A stretch of DNA of 64,000 bases from contig NZ_JABFDM010000002.1 of assembly GCF_013178945.1 (NCBI RefSeq), positions 434,001 to 498,000 on the forward strand, written 5' to 3'. Every line of letters starts with the position of its first letter. The stretch's first letter is position 1. Of the stretch, positions 26,339 through 36,347 are shown piece by piece. Below the pieces are notes generated by a model, which was given only the letters and a program-made list of their open reading frames with translations, did no database searches and was not told where the DNA came from. A program made the position numbers and the translations under genes. The DNA comes from Bradyrhizobium aeschynomenes. GTDB lineage: Bacteria; Pseudomonadota; Alphaproteobacteria; Rhizobiales; Xanthobacteraceae.

Positions 26339-27538
26339 CTACTTGGTCTCGGCGATCAGCCCCTGCAACCGCACCAGCTCGGCTTCCAGATTGCTCTCGA
26401 CATCAGCCGCCTTCACCTCGGTGACGCGATAGTCGCGGCTTTCCAGCCAAGCCCGCCGTGCGCTGCGGTCGGCGACCACGCCCTCGCTCTCGTCACTCCC
26501 CACCAGCTCGATCGCGAGGCGGTGGATGAAGGAGACGAAGTCGGGGATGTGGCGGCCGACCGGGGTCTGGCGCTTGAACTGGCCGGCGAAGCGGCGGTCG
26601 CGCGACAACGCATGCCACAACGCGCGCTCGGCGTCGGTCGGGTTGCGGCGGAGCAGCCGGGCGAGCCCGCGCAGCGAGCCGCGCGAATCCGGCAGGTTGG
26701 CGACCGTGCCCTGCTCGGCGATCAGCGCCCGCAAGCGGGTCGCCTGCTCGCTGTCGAGCACGCCGCCCTTGGCCGGCCCCTTGCGCCCCTCGGCGATCGC
26801 CATGATCACACCGTGCAGCGTGTGGATGTCCTGCCGGCTCGGCTCCATGCGGAAGAAGATGTTGCGCAAATTGACCAGCATGGTCTCGCGCTTCTCGGCC
26901 GGCCGGAGGAATTCGACCCGATCGAGTTCGCGCACAAGGTTCTCGAAGAACGCCTCCATCTGCCCCTGGCTGGAGCGCTCGGAGCGTTCGGGCATCGCGA
27001 ACGGCAGCGCGCCCGCGGTCACCAGCTTGAACCATTCGTAGCCCATCAGCAGCACCGCCTGGGCGAGGTTGAGCGAGGCGAAGCCCGGATTGACCGGATA
27101 GGTGACGATGCGGTTGGCGCGGGCGACCTCCTCGTTGGTGAGGCCCGCCCGTTCGCGGCCGAACAGGATGCCGGCCCGGCCGCCGGCCGCGATCTGGCCC
27201 TGCATCTCCCTCGCGGCCGCCTCCGGCCCCATTACCGGCTTGGCCTGGTCGTGGGAGCGCGCCGTGGTCGCGAATACCAGATCGAGATCGGCGATCGCCT
27301 CCGGCAGGGTGTCGAACAGACGGACATGATCGATGATGTGGTCGGCCCCCGCCGCGGCGCGCTGGGCCGCGATGTTCGGCCAGCCGTCGCGGGGATTGAC
27401 CAGGCGCAGCTCCGACAGCGCGAAATTGCCCATGGCGCGCGCGGCCATCCCGATGTTCTCGCCGAGCTGCGGCTCGACCAGGACCACCACCGGGCCTGCG
27501 ATCTCAAGTCCCACCTTCGTCTTGTCGGTGCCCGACAC
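26339..27538 (-). CDS. TrmJ-like RNA methyltransferase fused to a DUF559 domain
   Basis: A 399-residue protein. Residues about 14-250 are a SPOUT (TrmH/TrmJ) methyltransferase that 2'-O-methylates tRNA. Its knot motifs are [34 protein letters not shown] and [14 protein letters not shown], followed by a C-terminal helical TrmJ extension ([19 protein letters not shown]). From about residue 294 a DUF559/Vsr-like nuclease domain follows ([16 protein letters not shown], then [10 protein letters not shown]). The usual ELDG-QH catalytic motif reads IELVGSDES, so nuclease activity is doubtful. Standard TrmJ is 240-260 residues. Confidence 0.9.
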   Translation of the reverse strand: MSGTDKTKVGLEIAGPVVVLVEPQLGENIGMAARAMGNFALSELRLVNPRDGWPNIAAQRAAAGADHIIDHVRLFDTLPEAIADLDLVFATTARSHDQAKPVMGPEAAAREMQGQIAAGGRAGILFGRERAGLTNEEVARANRIVTYPVNPGFASLNLAQAVLLMGYEWFKLVTAGALPFAMPERSERSSQGQMEAFFENLVRELDRVEFLRPAEKRETMLVNLRNIFFRMEPSRQDIHTLHGVIMAIAEGRKGPAKGGVLDSEQATRLRALIAEQGTVANLPDSRGSLRGLARLLRRNPTDAERALWHALSRDRRFAGQFKRQTPVGRHIPDFVSFIHRLAIELVGSDESEGVVADRSARRAWLESRDYRVTEVKAADVESNLEAELVRLQGLIAETK

Positions 27539-27830
27539 GATTGCCCCTCAACTTCCACGTCACGTTAACAGCGCCGGCGTGGCGCCCTGCCCGATCCGTT
27601 GGCCCGGCTGCCGGGAATTCTCAAGTAAAATAACTGGCTTAGCCAAGAATTTTACGGTTTGCGCAAAACGGGAGGGGGCGAGGCGTCGATGGCATGGCAG
27701 GGCTACGAAAATCGGCACCGGGCGCCTACCGGCTCGGCTTCCGCCCGCGATGCAGCAGTGCTATGACGCGCTTGATTTCACAAGCGCTTTCCATTCCTGG
27801 CGCGCTGTTCCCAAGAAGGCCCCATCGATC

Positions 27831-29045
27831 ATGGCAAAAATCAAGGTGACCAACCCGGTCGTCGAGCTCGACGGCGACGAGATGACCCGGATCATCTGGC
27901 AGTACATCAAGGACAAGCTGATCAACCCCTTCCTTGACATCGATCTGCAGTATTTCGACCTGGGGATGGAGAGCCGCGACAAGACCAACGACCAGATCAC
28001 GATCGATGCCGCCAACGCCATCAAGAAGGTCGGCGTCGGCGTCAAGTGCGCCACCATCACCCCGGACGAAGCCCGCGTGAAGGAGTTCGGCCTCAAGGAG
28101 ATGTGGAAGTCGCCGAACGGCACCATCCGCAACATCCTCGGCGGCGTCGTGTTCCGCGAACCGATCATCTGCAAGAACGTGCCGCGCCTGGTCCCCGGCT
28201 GGACCAAGCCGATCATCATCGGCCGCCACGCCTATGGTGACCAGTACCGCGCCACCGACTTCAAGTTCCCCGGCAAGGGCGTGCTGACGATGAAGTTCGT
28301 CGGCGACGACGGCACGGTGATCGAGAAGGAAGTCTTCAAGGCTCCCGGCGCCGGCGTGGCGATGGAGATGTACAACCTCGACGAGTCGATCTACGACTTC
28401 GCCCGCGCCTCGCTCAACATGGGCCTCGCCAAGAACTATTCGGTCTATCTGTCGACCAAGAACACGATCCTGAAGGTCTATGACGGCCGCTTCAAGGACA
28501 TCTTCCAGGAAGTGTACGACAAGGAGTTCAAGGACAAGTTCGAGGCCAAGAAGATCACCTATGAGCACCGCCTGATCGACGACATGGTCGCCGCGGCGCT
28601 GAAATGGTCGGGCGGCTATGTCTGGGCCTGCAAGAACTATGACGGCGACGTGCAGTCCGACACCGTGGCGCAGGGTTACGGCTCGCTCGGCCTGATGACC
28701 TCGGTGCTGATGACGCCGGACGGCCAGACCGTCGAGGCCGAGGCCGCCCACGGCACGGTGACCCGCCACTTCCGCGAGCACCAGAAGGGCAAGGAGACCT
28801 CGACCAATTCGATCGCGTCGATCTTCGCCTGGACGCGTGGCCTGTCGCACCGCGCCAAGCTCGACAACAACGCCGAGCTTGCCAGGTTCGCCACCACCCT
28901 GGAGAAGGTCTGCGTCGACACCGTCGAGTCCGGCTACATGACCAAGGACCTCGCGCTCCTGGTCGGCGCCGACCAGCGCTGGCTGTCGACCACCGGCTTC
29001 CTCGACAAGATCGCCGAGAACCTGACCAAGGCGATGGCGGCGTAA
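27831..29045 (+). CDS. icd: NADP-dependent isocitrate dehydrogenase
   Basis: A 404-residue homodimeric, eukaryote-like isocitrate dehydrogenase of the TCA cycle. Family marks are [14 protein letters not shown] at the start, [12 protein letters not shown] in the substrate loop, [16 protein letters not shown], and [20 protein letters not shown] in the coenzyme region. An open frame continues 166 codons upstream, but homology begins at ATG 27831 ([10 protein letters not shown]). A strong terminator follows. It is divergent from the trmJ-like gene. Confidence 0.97.
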   Translation: MAKIKVTNPVVELDGDEMTRIIWQYIKDKLINPFLDIDLQYFDLGMESRDKTNDQITIDAANAIKKVGVGVKCATITPDEARVKEFGLKEMWKSPNGTIRNILGGVVFREPIICKNVPRLVPGWTKPIIIGRHAYGDQYRATDFKFPGKGVLTMKFVGDDGTVIEKEVFKAPGAGVAMEMYNLDESIYDFARASLNMGLAKNYSVYLSTKNTILKVYDGRFKDIFQEVYDKEFKDKFEAKKITYEHRLIDDMVAAALKWSGGYVWACKNYDGDVQSDTVAQGYGSLGLMTSVLMTPDGQTVEAEAAHGTVTRHFREHQKGKETSTNSIASIFAWTRGLSHRAKLDNNAELARFATTLEKVCVDTVESGYMTKDLALLVGADQRWLSTTGFLDKIAENLTKAMAA

Positions 29046-29083
29046 GTTTCGCCACTTTCGCCTTTCGGTTTCACCAATTTGCC

Positions 29084-29113
29084 ACGGGCCGCGCCACAAG
29101 CGCGGCCCGTTTT
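29084..29113 (+). terminator. Rho-independent terminator of icd
   Basis: A perfect 10-bp stem acgggccgcg / cgcggcccgt (29084-29093 and 29101-29110) followed by TTTC, 39 bases after the icd stop. A degenerate second copy (gaggccgtgccataagcgcgacccgtttcc) lies near 29334-29363, just before the next gene. Confidence 0.88.
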
Positions 29114-29392
29114 CATGTGCAGGCCCCGAGGACGTGCCATGCAGTCCAAGCCCCGGCGGCAGTGCGCCTCCTCTCCCCGTTCTTCACACCGCAAAGGGCG
29201 GGAGGTTGCAGCGCGCTTGCTGACCGAGATTGCCACAATCAACAGCGGCCATCGTCACCGCGGGTATGAGGACATTTTGCCCACGTACACGCGCGTGATC
29301 TCACTTCCGCCTTCGCGATCACCAACGATCAGCGAGGCCGTGCCATAAGCGCGACCCGTTTCCGTTTTTGGTTGTCTTTGAGGGAATTCACC
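29114..29392. other. Intergenic region downstream of icd
   Basis: About 280 bases. An 89-codon open frame crosses it, but the translation is Arg/Pro-rich, starts inside the icd terminator and has no recognisable features. The only structure seen is the degenerate copy of the icd terminator near its right end. Confidence 0.4.
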
Positions 29393-29902
29393 ATGCGCGA
29401 GATCCCGACGGTGTCGCTGTTGTTGCTGCTTTGCGCTCTGGGCGGCGCTGCCCAGGCGGCCGAAACTGCGATCCCCGATGCCCTGATCGCGGCTGGCGAG
29501 AAGCCGGCGCTGACGCTGCACGCCGAGGGTGCCCAGGTCTACGAATGCAAGACCGGCCAGGATGGCAAGCTCGCCTGGGCCTTCCGCGAGCCGATCGCCA
29601 CCCTGTTCGCGGACGGCAAGACCGTCGGCCGCCATTACGCCGGCCCGAGCTGGGAGCATCAGGACGGCTCGATTATCGGCGGCCGTGTGGTAGGGACCGC
29701 GGTCGGCGCCAGCGACAACGACATCCACTGGCTGAAGCTCGCCGTGGTCTCGCATCGCGGCGGCAAGGGCGTCCTGTCCGAGATCACCGCGGTGCAGCGG
29801 ATCAACACCTCGGGCGGCAAGCTCGAGGGCGCCTGCGAGACCGCCGGACAGCTCCGCAGCATCGCCTACGCCGCCGACTACGTCTTGCTGCGCAAGGAGT
29901 GA
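29393..29902 (+). CDS. Secreted DUF3455 protein
   Basis: A 169-residue exported protein with a signal peptide (about 1-22, ending AAQAAE). The DUF3455 pattern is clear: AQVYECKTG, HYAGPSWEHQDGS, NDIHWLKLAVV, and VQRINTSGG with a late Cys in EGACETAG. Such proteins are small cell-surface or secreted beta proteins of unknown function in bacteria and fungi. ATG 29393 has GAGGG upstream. Confidence 0.82.
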   Translation: MREIPTVSLLLLLCALGGAAQAAETAIPDALIAAGEKPALTLHAEGAQVYECKTGQDGKLAWAFREPIATLFADGKTVGRHYAGPSWEHQDGSIIGGRVVGTAVGASDNDIHWLKLAVVSHRGGKGVLSEITAVQRINTSGGKLEGACETAGQLRSIAYAADYVLLRKE

Positions 29903-30001
29903 GCGAATGGGACCGCGCCTCGCCGGAAGAGCACGCGCGCATGTCCCAGGTCCGGCGACCCTATGCGCCTCGATCCCGCCGCAAGCCACGGAGGGGGGCT
30001 G

Positions 30002-30775
30002 ATGACGTCGCCGCTCACCGACTGGCCGCGTCCGCATTACGTTGCGGGCGGCCCCAATGCCTTCCTCTGCTATGTCGTCTATGGCTGGGTCGACATCGAT
30101 CGCCCGTTCTCACGGGGGACCTATCGATCGCGCGGCCTCCCCGAGGGCCTCGATCTCATGGGCTACGGCCCGACCGTCCAGCCCATGGTGGTGTCGCGCT
30201 TTCGCACCGGCTACGCCTGGGGCAGGCTCGTCGCACAGGATCCTGATCTGGCCGCGGTCGTCGCCGCCCAGGACTTCTGCCTCGTCGTCAGGGGCGACGT
30301 CACCGATCCGCCGACGCTGAGCTATTTCCGCGACGTCATCGGTCTCCTGACCTTCTGCCTGGATGCCGGCGGGGTCGCGATTTACGACCCGCAGATCCTG
30401 AAATGGTGGAGCCCGGCAGAGTGGCGGGCGCGGGCGTTCGGCGTCGGACATTGCGAGCCGCGGCAGCACGTCGTCACATTCGTCTCGCCGGAGCAGGACG
30501 GCAGCGCGTGGTTTCACACCCGCGGCATGCGCAAGTTCGGCCGTCCGGACGTCAGCATCCACGGCGTCCGCGCGGAGCACCGCGCCGCCATCATCGACCT
30601 CGTCAACCGCTTCATCGACCTGCTGGCCTTCGGCGGCCTGGTGCACGACGGCCAGGAGATCCGCATGAGCACGCTGCCGGCCGGGATGACCTGCTGGCGT
30701 CGGGGCTCGGAGGAAGACCCTTCCTTCAGCAACGAGCATCTCGAGATCGAGTGGCCCGGCGGCAAGAGTTGTTAG
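30002..30775 (+). CDS. Hypothetical protein
   Basis: A 257-residue cytosolic protein with no signal peptide. The ATG at 30002 is set by an excellent GGAGGGGGG site; a start at 29963 is in frame but unsupported. Notable segments are FLCYVVYGWVDIDRP, LTFCLDAGGVAIYDPQILKWW, VSIHGVRAEHRAAIIDLVNR, and an acidic end. No family recognised; it looks like a conserved single-domain protein. Possibly co-transcribed with the DUF3455 gene, 99 bases upstream. Confidence 0.7.
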   Translation: MTSPLTDWPRPHYVAGGPNAFLCYVVYGWVDIDRPFSRGTYRSRGLPEGLDLMGYGPTVQPMVVSRFRTGYAWGRLVAQDPDLAAVVAAQDFCLVVRGDVTDPPTLSYFRDVIGLLTFCLDAGGVAIYDPQILKWWSPAEWRARAFGVGHCEPRQHVVTFVSPEQDGSAWFHTRGMRKFGRPDVSIHGVRAEHRAAIIDLVNRFIDLLAFGGLVHDGQEIRMSTLPAGMTCWRRGSEEDPSFSNEHLEIEWPGGKSC

Positions 30776-30828
30776 CCACGCGCTGCTAGCCCCAACCTCC
30801 TCAGCGCGCAGATGCGCGGACGCGGCAA

Positions 30829-30909
30829 TCACCAGGAATAGCAGCGGCCCCAGCTGAAGCGCTCGATCAGCGCCAGCACTCCGATCAGCATGAAGAAGAC
30901 GCCGGCCAA
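30829..30909 (-). CDS. Possible 26-residue membrane microprotein
   Basis: A TTG start (30909) is preceded by GGAGG at 6 bases. The product is one hydrophobic helix ([14 protein letters not shown]) followed by [11 protein letters not shown] and TGA. The match of a strong ribosome binding site to a membrane-type peptide is suggestive, but the frame is very short and the start is TTG. Confidence 0.35.
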   Translation of the reverse strand: MAGVFFMLIGVLALIERFSWGRCYSW

Positions 30910-31095
30910 GCGGCACCTCCGGCAGCGCGACGAGGCCCCCGGCCCTGCCCCCAAGGCATCCCGGAACAGCAAAATTTAGGGTCGAATCGTCAAGGACTTC
31001 GCTGTATGCCTCCGGCATCTTTTGCCGCCCGTCCGGCCGTCGCGGCCAGCCGCCCCGCCTGCCGGACCAACGTTGCCAGTCCCGAGGAACCGCCG

Positions 31096-32937
31096 ATGCC
31101 CGCCTATCGCTCCCGCACCTCCACCCATGGCCGCAACATGGCCGGCGCCCGCGGCCTGTGGCGGGCCACCGGCATGACCAACGAGGATTTCGGCAAGCCG
31201 ATCATCGCCGTCGTCAACTCCTTCACCCAGTTCGTGCCGGGTCATGTTCACCTCAAGGACCTCGGCCAACTGGTGGCGCGCGAGATCGAGAAGGCCGGCG
31301 GCGTCGCCAAGGAGTTCAACACCATCGCGGTCGATGACGGCATCGCGATGGGCCATGACGGCATGCTGTACAGCCTGCCGTCGCGCGAGCTGATCGCCGA
31401 CAGCACGGAATACATGGTCAACGCGCATTGCGCCGACGCCATGGTCTGCATCTCCAACTGCGACAAGATCACCCCCGGAATGCTGATGGCCGCGATGCGG
31501 CTCAACATCCCCGCCGTGTTCGTCTCGGGCGGACCGATGGAGGCCGGCAAGGTCAACATTCAAGGCAAGCTGCGCAAGGTCGACCTGATCGACGCCATGA
31601 TCACGGCCGCCGACGACAAGGTCTCGGACGCCGACGTTGAGGTGATGGAACGCTCGGCATGCCCGACCTGCGGCTCCTGCTCGGGCATGTTCACGGCGAA
31701 CTCGATGAACTGCCTCACCGAGGCGCTCGGCCTGTCGCTGCCCGGCAACGGCTCGGTGCTCGCCACGCATGCCGACCGCAAGGGCCTGTTCGTCGAGGCC
31801 GGCCACCTGATCGTCGACCTCGCCCGCCGCTACTACGAGCAGGACGACGCCTCCGTGCTGCCGCGCAACATCGCCAACTTCAAGGCGTTCGAGAACGCGA
31901 TGAGCATGGACATCGCGATGGGCGGCTCGACCAACACCGTGCTGCATCTGCTCGCCGCCGCGCATGAGGGCGAGATCCCCTTCACCATGACCGACATCGA
32001 TCGCCTGTCCCGCAAGGTCCCCTGCCTGTGCAAGGTCGCGCCGGCCGTGGCCGACGTGCACATGGAGGACGTGCATCGCGCCGGCGGCGTGATGGGCATC
32101 CTCGGCGAGCTCGCCCGCGCCGGCCTGCTGCACACGGAATTGCCGAGCGTGCATTCGGCCTCGCTGGCATCAGCGCTCGAGCGCTGGGACATCCGCAGCA
32201 CGGCCAGCGAGAGCGTGAAGAACTTCTACATGGCCGCGCCCGGCGGCGTGCCGACCCAGATCGCCTTCAGCCAGGACCGCCGCTATCAGGAGCTCGATCT
32301 CGATCGCGAAAAGGGCTGCATCCGCGACATCGACCACGCCTATTCCAAGGACGGCGGCCTCGCCGTGCTGACCGGCAACATCGCGCTGGACGGCTGCATC
32401 GTGAAGACCGCCGGCGTCGATGCCTCGATCCTGAAATTCGCAGGCCCCGCGCGCGTGATGGAGAGCCAGGACGCGGCGGTCGAGGCCATCCTGACCAACA
32501 AGATCAAGGAAGGCGACATTGTCGTCATCATCTATGAAGGCCCGCGCGGCGGCCCCGGCATGCAGGAGATGCTGTATCCGACGAGCTATCTGAAGTCGAA
32601 GGGCCTCGGCAAAGCCTGCGCGCTGATCACCGACGGCCGCTTCTCCGGCGGCACGTCGGGCCTGTCGATCGGCCACGTCTCGCCGGAAGCCGCCGAAGGC
32701 GGCCTGGTCGGCCTGGTGCAGGACGGCGACCGCATCGAAATCGACATCCCCAACCGCACCATCCATCTCGCGGTGTCCGACGCCGAGCTGGCCCAGCGCC
32801 GCGCCGCGATGGAGGCCAAGGGCGATCGGGCGTGGAAGCCCAGGACGCGCGCCCGCAAGGTCTCGACCGCGCTGAAGGCCTATGCGGCATTCGCCTCCAG
32901 CGCCGCCAAGGGCGCGGTGCGTATCGTCAAGGATTGA
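31096..32937 (+). CDS. ilvD: Dihydroxy-acid dehydratase
   Basis: A 613-residue iron-sulfur enzyme of branched-chain amino acid synthesis, dehydrating 2,3-dihydroxy acids to 2-oxo acids. The cluster cysteines lie in [12 protein letters not shown] and [11 protein letters not shown], followed by [10 protein letters not shown]. The C-terminal [15 protein letters not shown] segment is also typical. ATG 31096 has GAGGAA upstream and starts [20 protein letters not shown]; a frame extending back 30 codons is not supported. Confidence 0.97.
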   Translation: MPAYRSRTSTHGRNMAGARGLWRATGMTNEDFGKPIIAVVNSFTQFVPGHVHLKDLGQLVAREIEKAGGVAKEFNTIAVDDGIAMGHDGMLYSLPSRELIADSTEYMVNAHCADAMVCISNCDKITPGMLMAAMRLNIPAVFVSGGPMEAGKVNIQGKLRKVDLIDAMITAADDKVSDADVEVMERSACPTCGSCSGMFTANSMNCLTEALGLSLPGNGSVLATHADRKGLFVEAGHLIVDLARRYYEQDDASVLPRNIANFKAFENAMSMDIAMGGSTNTVLHLLAAAHEGEIPFTMTDIDRLSRKVPCLCKVAPAVADVHMEDVHRAGGVMGILGELARAGLLHTELPSVHSASLASALERWDIRSTASESVKNFYMAAPGGVPTQIAFSQDRRYQELDLDREKGCIRDIDHAYSKDGGLAVLTGNIALDGCIVKTAGVDASILKFAGPARVMESQDAAVEAILTNKIKEGDIVVIIYEGPRGGPGMQEMLYPTSYLKSKGLGKACALITDGRFSGGTSGLSIGHVSPEAAEGGLVGLVQDGDRIEIDIPNRTIHLAVSDAELAQRRAAMEAKGDRAWKPRTRARKVSTALKAYAAFASSAAKGAVRIVKD

Positions 32938-33004
32938 CCACGACTACTTAGTTCCTGACGGAAACGACATCCCCCGGGCGGCGGCCGGGACGAACGCAAT
33001 CGAC

Positions 33005-33072
33005 GCGAGGAGATGGATACGGACATCTCCTCGCAAGTCTGATCCTCGCAAGTCTTATCCTCGCAAGTCCGA
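33005..33072. repeat. Hairpin and three tandem 15-bp repeats downstream of ilvD
   Basis: gcgaggagat (33005-33014) pairs with atctcctcgc (33025-33034). From 33028 the unit tcctcgcaagtctga occurs three times to 33072 with small changes. The tract lies between ilvD and the caspase-like gene. Confidence 0.85.
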
Positions 33073-33155
33073 GGCAGCGCATAAGGCGCATCGCTCCGAC
33101 CTTGCTTTGCCGTCATTGCCGGATAGTCTGAGATTTCAGCGAGTCCGGGGCTATT

Positions 33156-34880
33156 ATGACGGCATTTCGTTACCTATTATTTGTCCTGATCCTCATCGGT
33201 AGCGGCAGCACGGCCGCACATGCGGAGAAGCGCCTCGCGCTGATCATCGGCAATTCGGCCTACAAGAGCGTTGCCCGGCTATCGAACCCCGCCAACGACG
33301 CGAAGCTCGTCGGCGACATGCTCCGCAACGCCGGCTTCGAGCGCGTCGACGTCAAACTGGATCTCGGCGTGCAGGAGATGCGCCGCGCCTTGCGCGAGTT
33401 CGGTGCCCGGGCGCGCGAGGCCGAGGTCGCGCTGATCTACTACGCCGGCCACGGCATCGAGCTCGACGGCGTGAACTACCTGATCCCGACCGACGCCGCG
33501 CTGGAGGCGGACAGCGACGTGCTCGACGAGGCGATCGCGCTGGAGCGCGTGCTGTTTGCGATCGAGCCCGCCAAGCAGCTGCGCCTCGTCGTGCTCGATG
33601 CCTGTCGCGACAACCCGTTCGCCAAGACGATGAAGCGCAGCGTCGCCTCGCGCAACATCGGCCGCGGCCTCGCCAAAGTCGAGCCGCCGAGCCCGAACAC
33701 CATGATCGCCTTCTCGGCCAAGGCCGGCTCGACCGCCGCCGACGGCGACGCCAGCAACAGCCCGTTCGCCACCGCGCTGGTGGCGCATCTGCCGAAGCCC
33801 GGCCTCGACCTCCGCCGCGCCTTCGGCTTCGTCCGCGACGACGTGCTGAAGGCGACCGGCTATCGCCAGGAGCCGTATGTGTACGGCTCGCTCGGCGGCA
33901 ACGACATCGCGCTGGTGCCGGCTGCGCCCGCGGCCGCTGCGGCGACCGATCCGGACGCAGCGATGCGGCGTGACTATGAGCTGGCCGAGCGCATCGGCAG
34001 CCAGGCGGCGTTCGACGCCTTCCTGGAGAAGTACCCGACCGGTTTCTACGCCGCGCTCGCCAAGGCGCAGCGCGCCAAGCTCTCCACGCCCGTCACCGCC
34101 GCTCCTGCGGCCAGGCCCGCCGATCTTCGCGACAAGCCCGCGGACATCGCCCGGGGGCCCGAGCCGCCGGCGGCCGAGGTCACACGCAGCCCGCCGGAGC
34201 CGGCGCGGGTGGAGAAGCCGCCCACACCGGAGCCGACGGTGGTGGCGGCACTGCCATTGCCCGCCGAGAAGCCCGCCGCGGCGGTGCAGCCGCCGGACCT
34301 GCCGCGCCTGCTCGTCGGCGAGCTGCGCCGCGTCGGCTGCAGCACCGCCGACAGCGACGGCGCTTCGAACGGCAGGTGGGACGGCAATGCGCGCCGCGCG
34401 CTGGAGCGCTTCAACAAGCAGGCCGGCACCCGGTTCGACGTCAAGGTCGCCAGCCTCGACGCGCTCGATGCGGTCAAGGCGAGAACGTCGCGCGTCTGTC
34501 CCCTGCTCTGCGACAAGGGCCAGCGCGCCGAGGGCGAGAGCTGCGTCGCCATCGCCTGCCCGGCCGGTCAGGCACGCGACGAGGACGGCGACTGCGTCAG
34601 GCGCAAGGACGAGCCTGTCGCGCGGAAGCAGACCGAGCCGGTGAAACGCGAGGAGCCGGCGCGAAAGAAGGAGCCGGCGGTGGCGATGCGCACCGAGCCG
34701 GAGCCCAAGCGCGTCAGTGGCGACGGCCGCTGCACCAGCATCAGCCAGCGCTGCGCCATCGAGATCGGCGGCCGCTGCGATGCCGCCACCGGCAAGTGGG
34801 AATACGGCCGCAACGGCGCCGGCGGCAACACGATGTCGTTCAACAACTGCATCGGTCGGATGATGGCCGGGCGAAGGTGA
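33156..34880 (+). CDS. Secreted caspase-like (peptidase C14) protein
   Basis: A 574-residue exported protein: signal peptide (1-23, AHAEK), then a metacaspase-type p20 domain (about 24-255) with the catalytic pair His99 in YYAGHGIE and Cys150 in LDACRDNPF. A short helical repeat (AFDAFLEKYPTGFYAALAKA) follows, then a Pro/Glu-rich linker (about 305-380). A Cys-rich C-terminal region (ELRRVGCSTADSDG, RVCPLLCDKGQRAEGESC) and a final segment with four more cysteines close it. It is probably periplasmic; substrates are unknown. Confidence 0.88.
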   Translation: MTAFRYLLFVLILIGSGSTAAHAEKRLALIIGNSAYKSVARLSNPANDAKLVGDMLRNAGFERVDVKLDLGVQEMRRALREFGARAREAEVALIYYAGHGIELDGVNYLIPTDAALEADSDVLDEAIALERVLFAIEPAKQLRLVVLDACRDNPFAKTMKRSVASRNIGRGLAKVEPPSPNTMIAFSAKAGSTAADGDASNSPFATALVAHLPKPGLDLRRAFGFVRDDVLKATGYRQEPYVYGSLGGNDIALVPAAPAAAAATDPDAAMRRDYELAERIGSQAAFDAFLEKYPTGFYAALAKAQRAKLSTPVTAAPAARPADLRDKPADIARGPEPPAAEVTRSPPEPARVEKPPTPEPTVVAALPLPAEKPAAAVQPPDLPRLLVGELRRVGCSTADSDGASNGRWDGNARRALERFNKQAGTRFDVKVASLDALDAVKARTSRVCPLLCDKGQRAEGESCVAIACPAGQARDEDGDCVRRKDEPVARKQTEPVKREEPARKKEPAVAMRTEPEPKRVSGDGRCTSISQRCAIEIGGRCDAATGKWEYGRNGAGGNTMSFNNCIGRMMAGRR

Positions 34881-35042
34881 GCCAGCACATCCGACGTTCG
34901 TACCTGCCGCACGATCGCCTGCGGACGACGATGTTGCGGCTCCCGGGAAACGCAACACGTTCTCATCGTTTGAGCATGAATCTCCGCAAACGCCTTTGGC
35001 GCCTCATTGCGAGGACGCTGATTTTCGCTTCGGACCGATGCA

Positions 35043-35825
35043 CTAGTGCGGCAAGGCCGCTCTGTAGCGCTCCTGCGCCGCCTGCCACGCCTCCTGGGCT
35101 TTCTGCAATTCCGCACTAGCCCCGGCCTTCCTGAGCTCCGCGACACGCGCACCGAGCGCAGAAACCTCAGCCGCGAGCTGCTGGATAAGGGGATCGCCGG
35201 CAGGATGGCTGCCGAGCGAGCCCGTTGGAGGACTGCGCTCAACCTTGGGATCGCCAGTCGCGGTGCGATGCGATGCCTCCGGCGGATCGCCGGGCCCGCC
35301 CCACTCTTTCCAGCCACCGGGATCGTCGGGCAACTCCTCGGCGAGGATGGCCGACTTCTGCGTCATGGTCCAGACGCCCTGGCCCTCGTTGACGACGACC
35401 TGCACGCCCTTGTCCTTGTCGAGATAGATCTTCAGCAGCGCGTGCGCGTACCCCTGCTCGGCATTGGGATCCACGACGGTCGGAACGATCGCCCCGCTGA
35501 ATTGCGCGACCCAGATGGCGCCGACGTCCTTGTTGTAGACGCGTGTCAGGCCCTCGACCTTGACCCGCACGGAGAAATTCTCATGGCCGAGCTTGGCCCG
35601 GCCGAAGCGCCGCTGCGCCACCATGAAACGCTCGATGTAGTCGTCGATGGCGCGCTGTGCCTGCCAGGGCGCCACGCCTTCCACCGCACCAGCGCCTTGC
35701 GCCCGCGCGGCGACGATGCCAACGCCGAAGTCGAGAGCCGTCACGCCGCCCAAGAGCAGAGAGACGCCGAACACAGCCCTCGCAAGCCGGTGGCTGAGCC
35801 GTTCACTTCCGATGATCGCCGCCAT
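35043..35825 (-). CDS. Exported hypothetical protein with C-terminal coiled coil
   Basis: A 260-residue protein. Residues 1-43 contain a long signal peptide or anchor (SLLLGGVTALDFGVG, then AARAQGAG). The central domain (about 50-165) includes AIDDYIERFMVAQRRFGRAKL and VGAIWVAQFSG, distantly reminiscent of DUF2314. A Pro/Gly-rich linker leads to a coiled coil (LIQQLAAEVSALGARVAELR to the end). Function unknown. Confidence 0.7.
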   Translation of the reverse strand: MAAIIGSERLSHRLARAVFGVSLLLGGVTALDFGVGIVAARAQGAGAVEGVAPWQAQRAIDDYIERFMVAQRRFGRAKLGHENFSVRVKVEGLTRVYNKDVGAIWVAQFSGAIVPTVVDPNAEQGYAHALLKIYLDKDKGVQVVVNEGQGVWTMTQKSAILAEELPDDPGGWKEWGGPGDPPEASHRTATGDPKVERSPPTGSLGSHPAGDPLIQQLAAEVSALGARVAELRKAGASAELQKAQEAWQAAQERYRAALPH

Positions 35826-36046
35826 TGTCCCCTCCGTGGATCGACCGTGGCGGCGATATCATTCTAATATTGCGTGCATTTCATTGCGCAAGATCAATGA
35901 GCGTGTATCGCAAATGCTCAACCTCTGGCACATCAACGTCCGGACGGGAAGCGGAGCCGTCGGCCATCCCAACATGGGCCGCCAGGCGACTGGATGTCCG
36001 CATCAATCCCGCCCAAGATGCGCCGCGACACATTTCGGAGCGACGC

Positions 36047-36334
36047 ATGCTGTTCATGGTGATCGAACGTTTCAAGGACCGCGACCCGATCCCGGTCTAC
36101 CGCCGCGTCCGCGACCCCGGCATCAAATTTCCCGACGGCCTGACATATCTCGGCAGCTGGATCGAGCCGAATTTCGACCGCTGCTTCCAGCTGATGGAGT
36201 GCGACGACGCCCGCCTGCTGCAGCAATGGATCCTGGCCAACGCCCGCGACACCGGCATGACCTTCGAGATCGTCCCGGTGGTGACCAGCGCCGAGACGCG
36301 CGAGGTGGTGGCGCCGTATCTCGACCAGGCGTGA
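36047..36334 (+). CDS. DUF3303 domain protein
   Basis: A 95-residue cytosolic protein whose whole length matches the DUF3303 family: MLFMVIERFKDRDPIPVYRR at the start, FPDGLTYLGSWIEPNFDRCF in the middle and FEIVPVVTSAE near the end. ATG 36047 has CGGAG 7 bases upstream; an open frame reaching back to 35825 is not supported. Function unknown. The next gene starts 13 bases downstream, suggesting an operon. Confidence 0.88.
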   Translation: MLFMVIERFKDRDPIPVYRRVRDPGIKFPDGLTYLGSWIEPNFDRCFQLMECDDARLLQQWILANARDTGMTFEIVPVVTSAETREVVAPYLDQA

Positions 36335-36347
36335 GCTGGAAGGAGCA

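Noticed and set aside
29079..29348. An 89-codon frame after icd
   Set aside because: It begins within the icd terminator and translates to Arg/Pro/Ser-rich sequence without any domain.
23609..33072. Short tandem repeats as a CRISPR array
   Set aside because: Units of 13 and 15 bp are directly adjacent without spacers and no cas gene is present.
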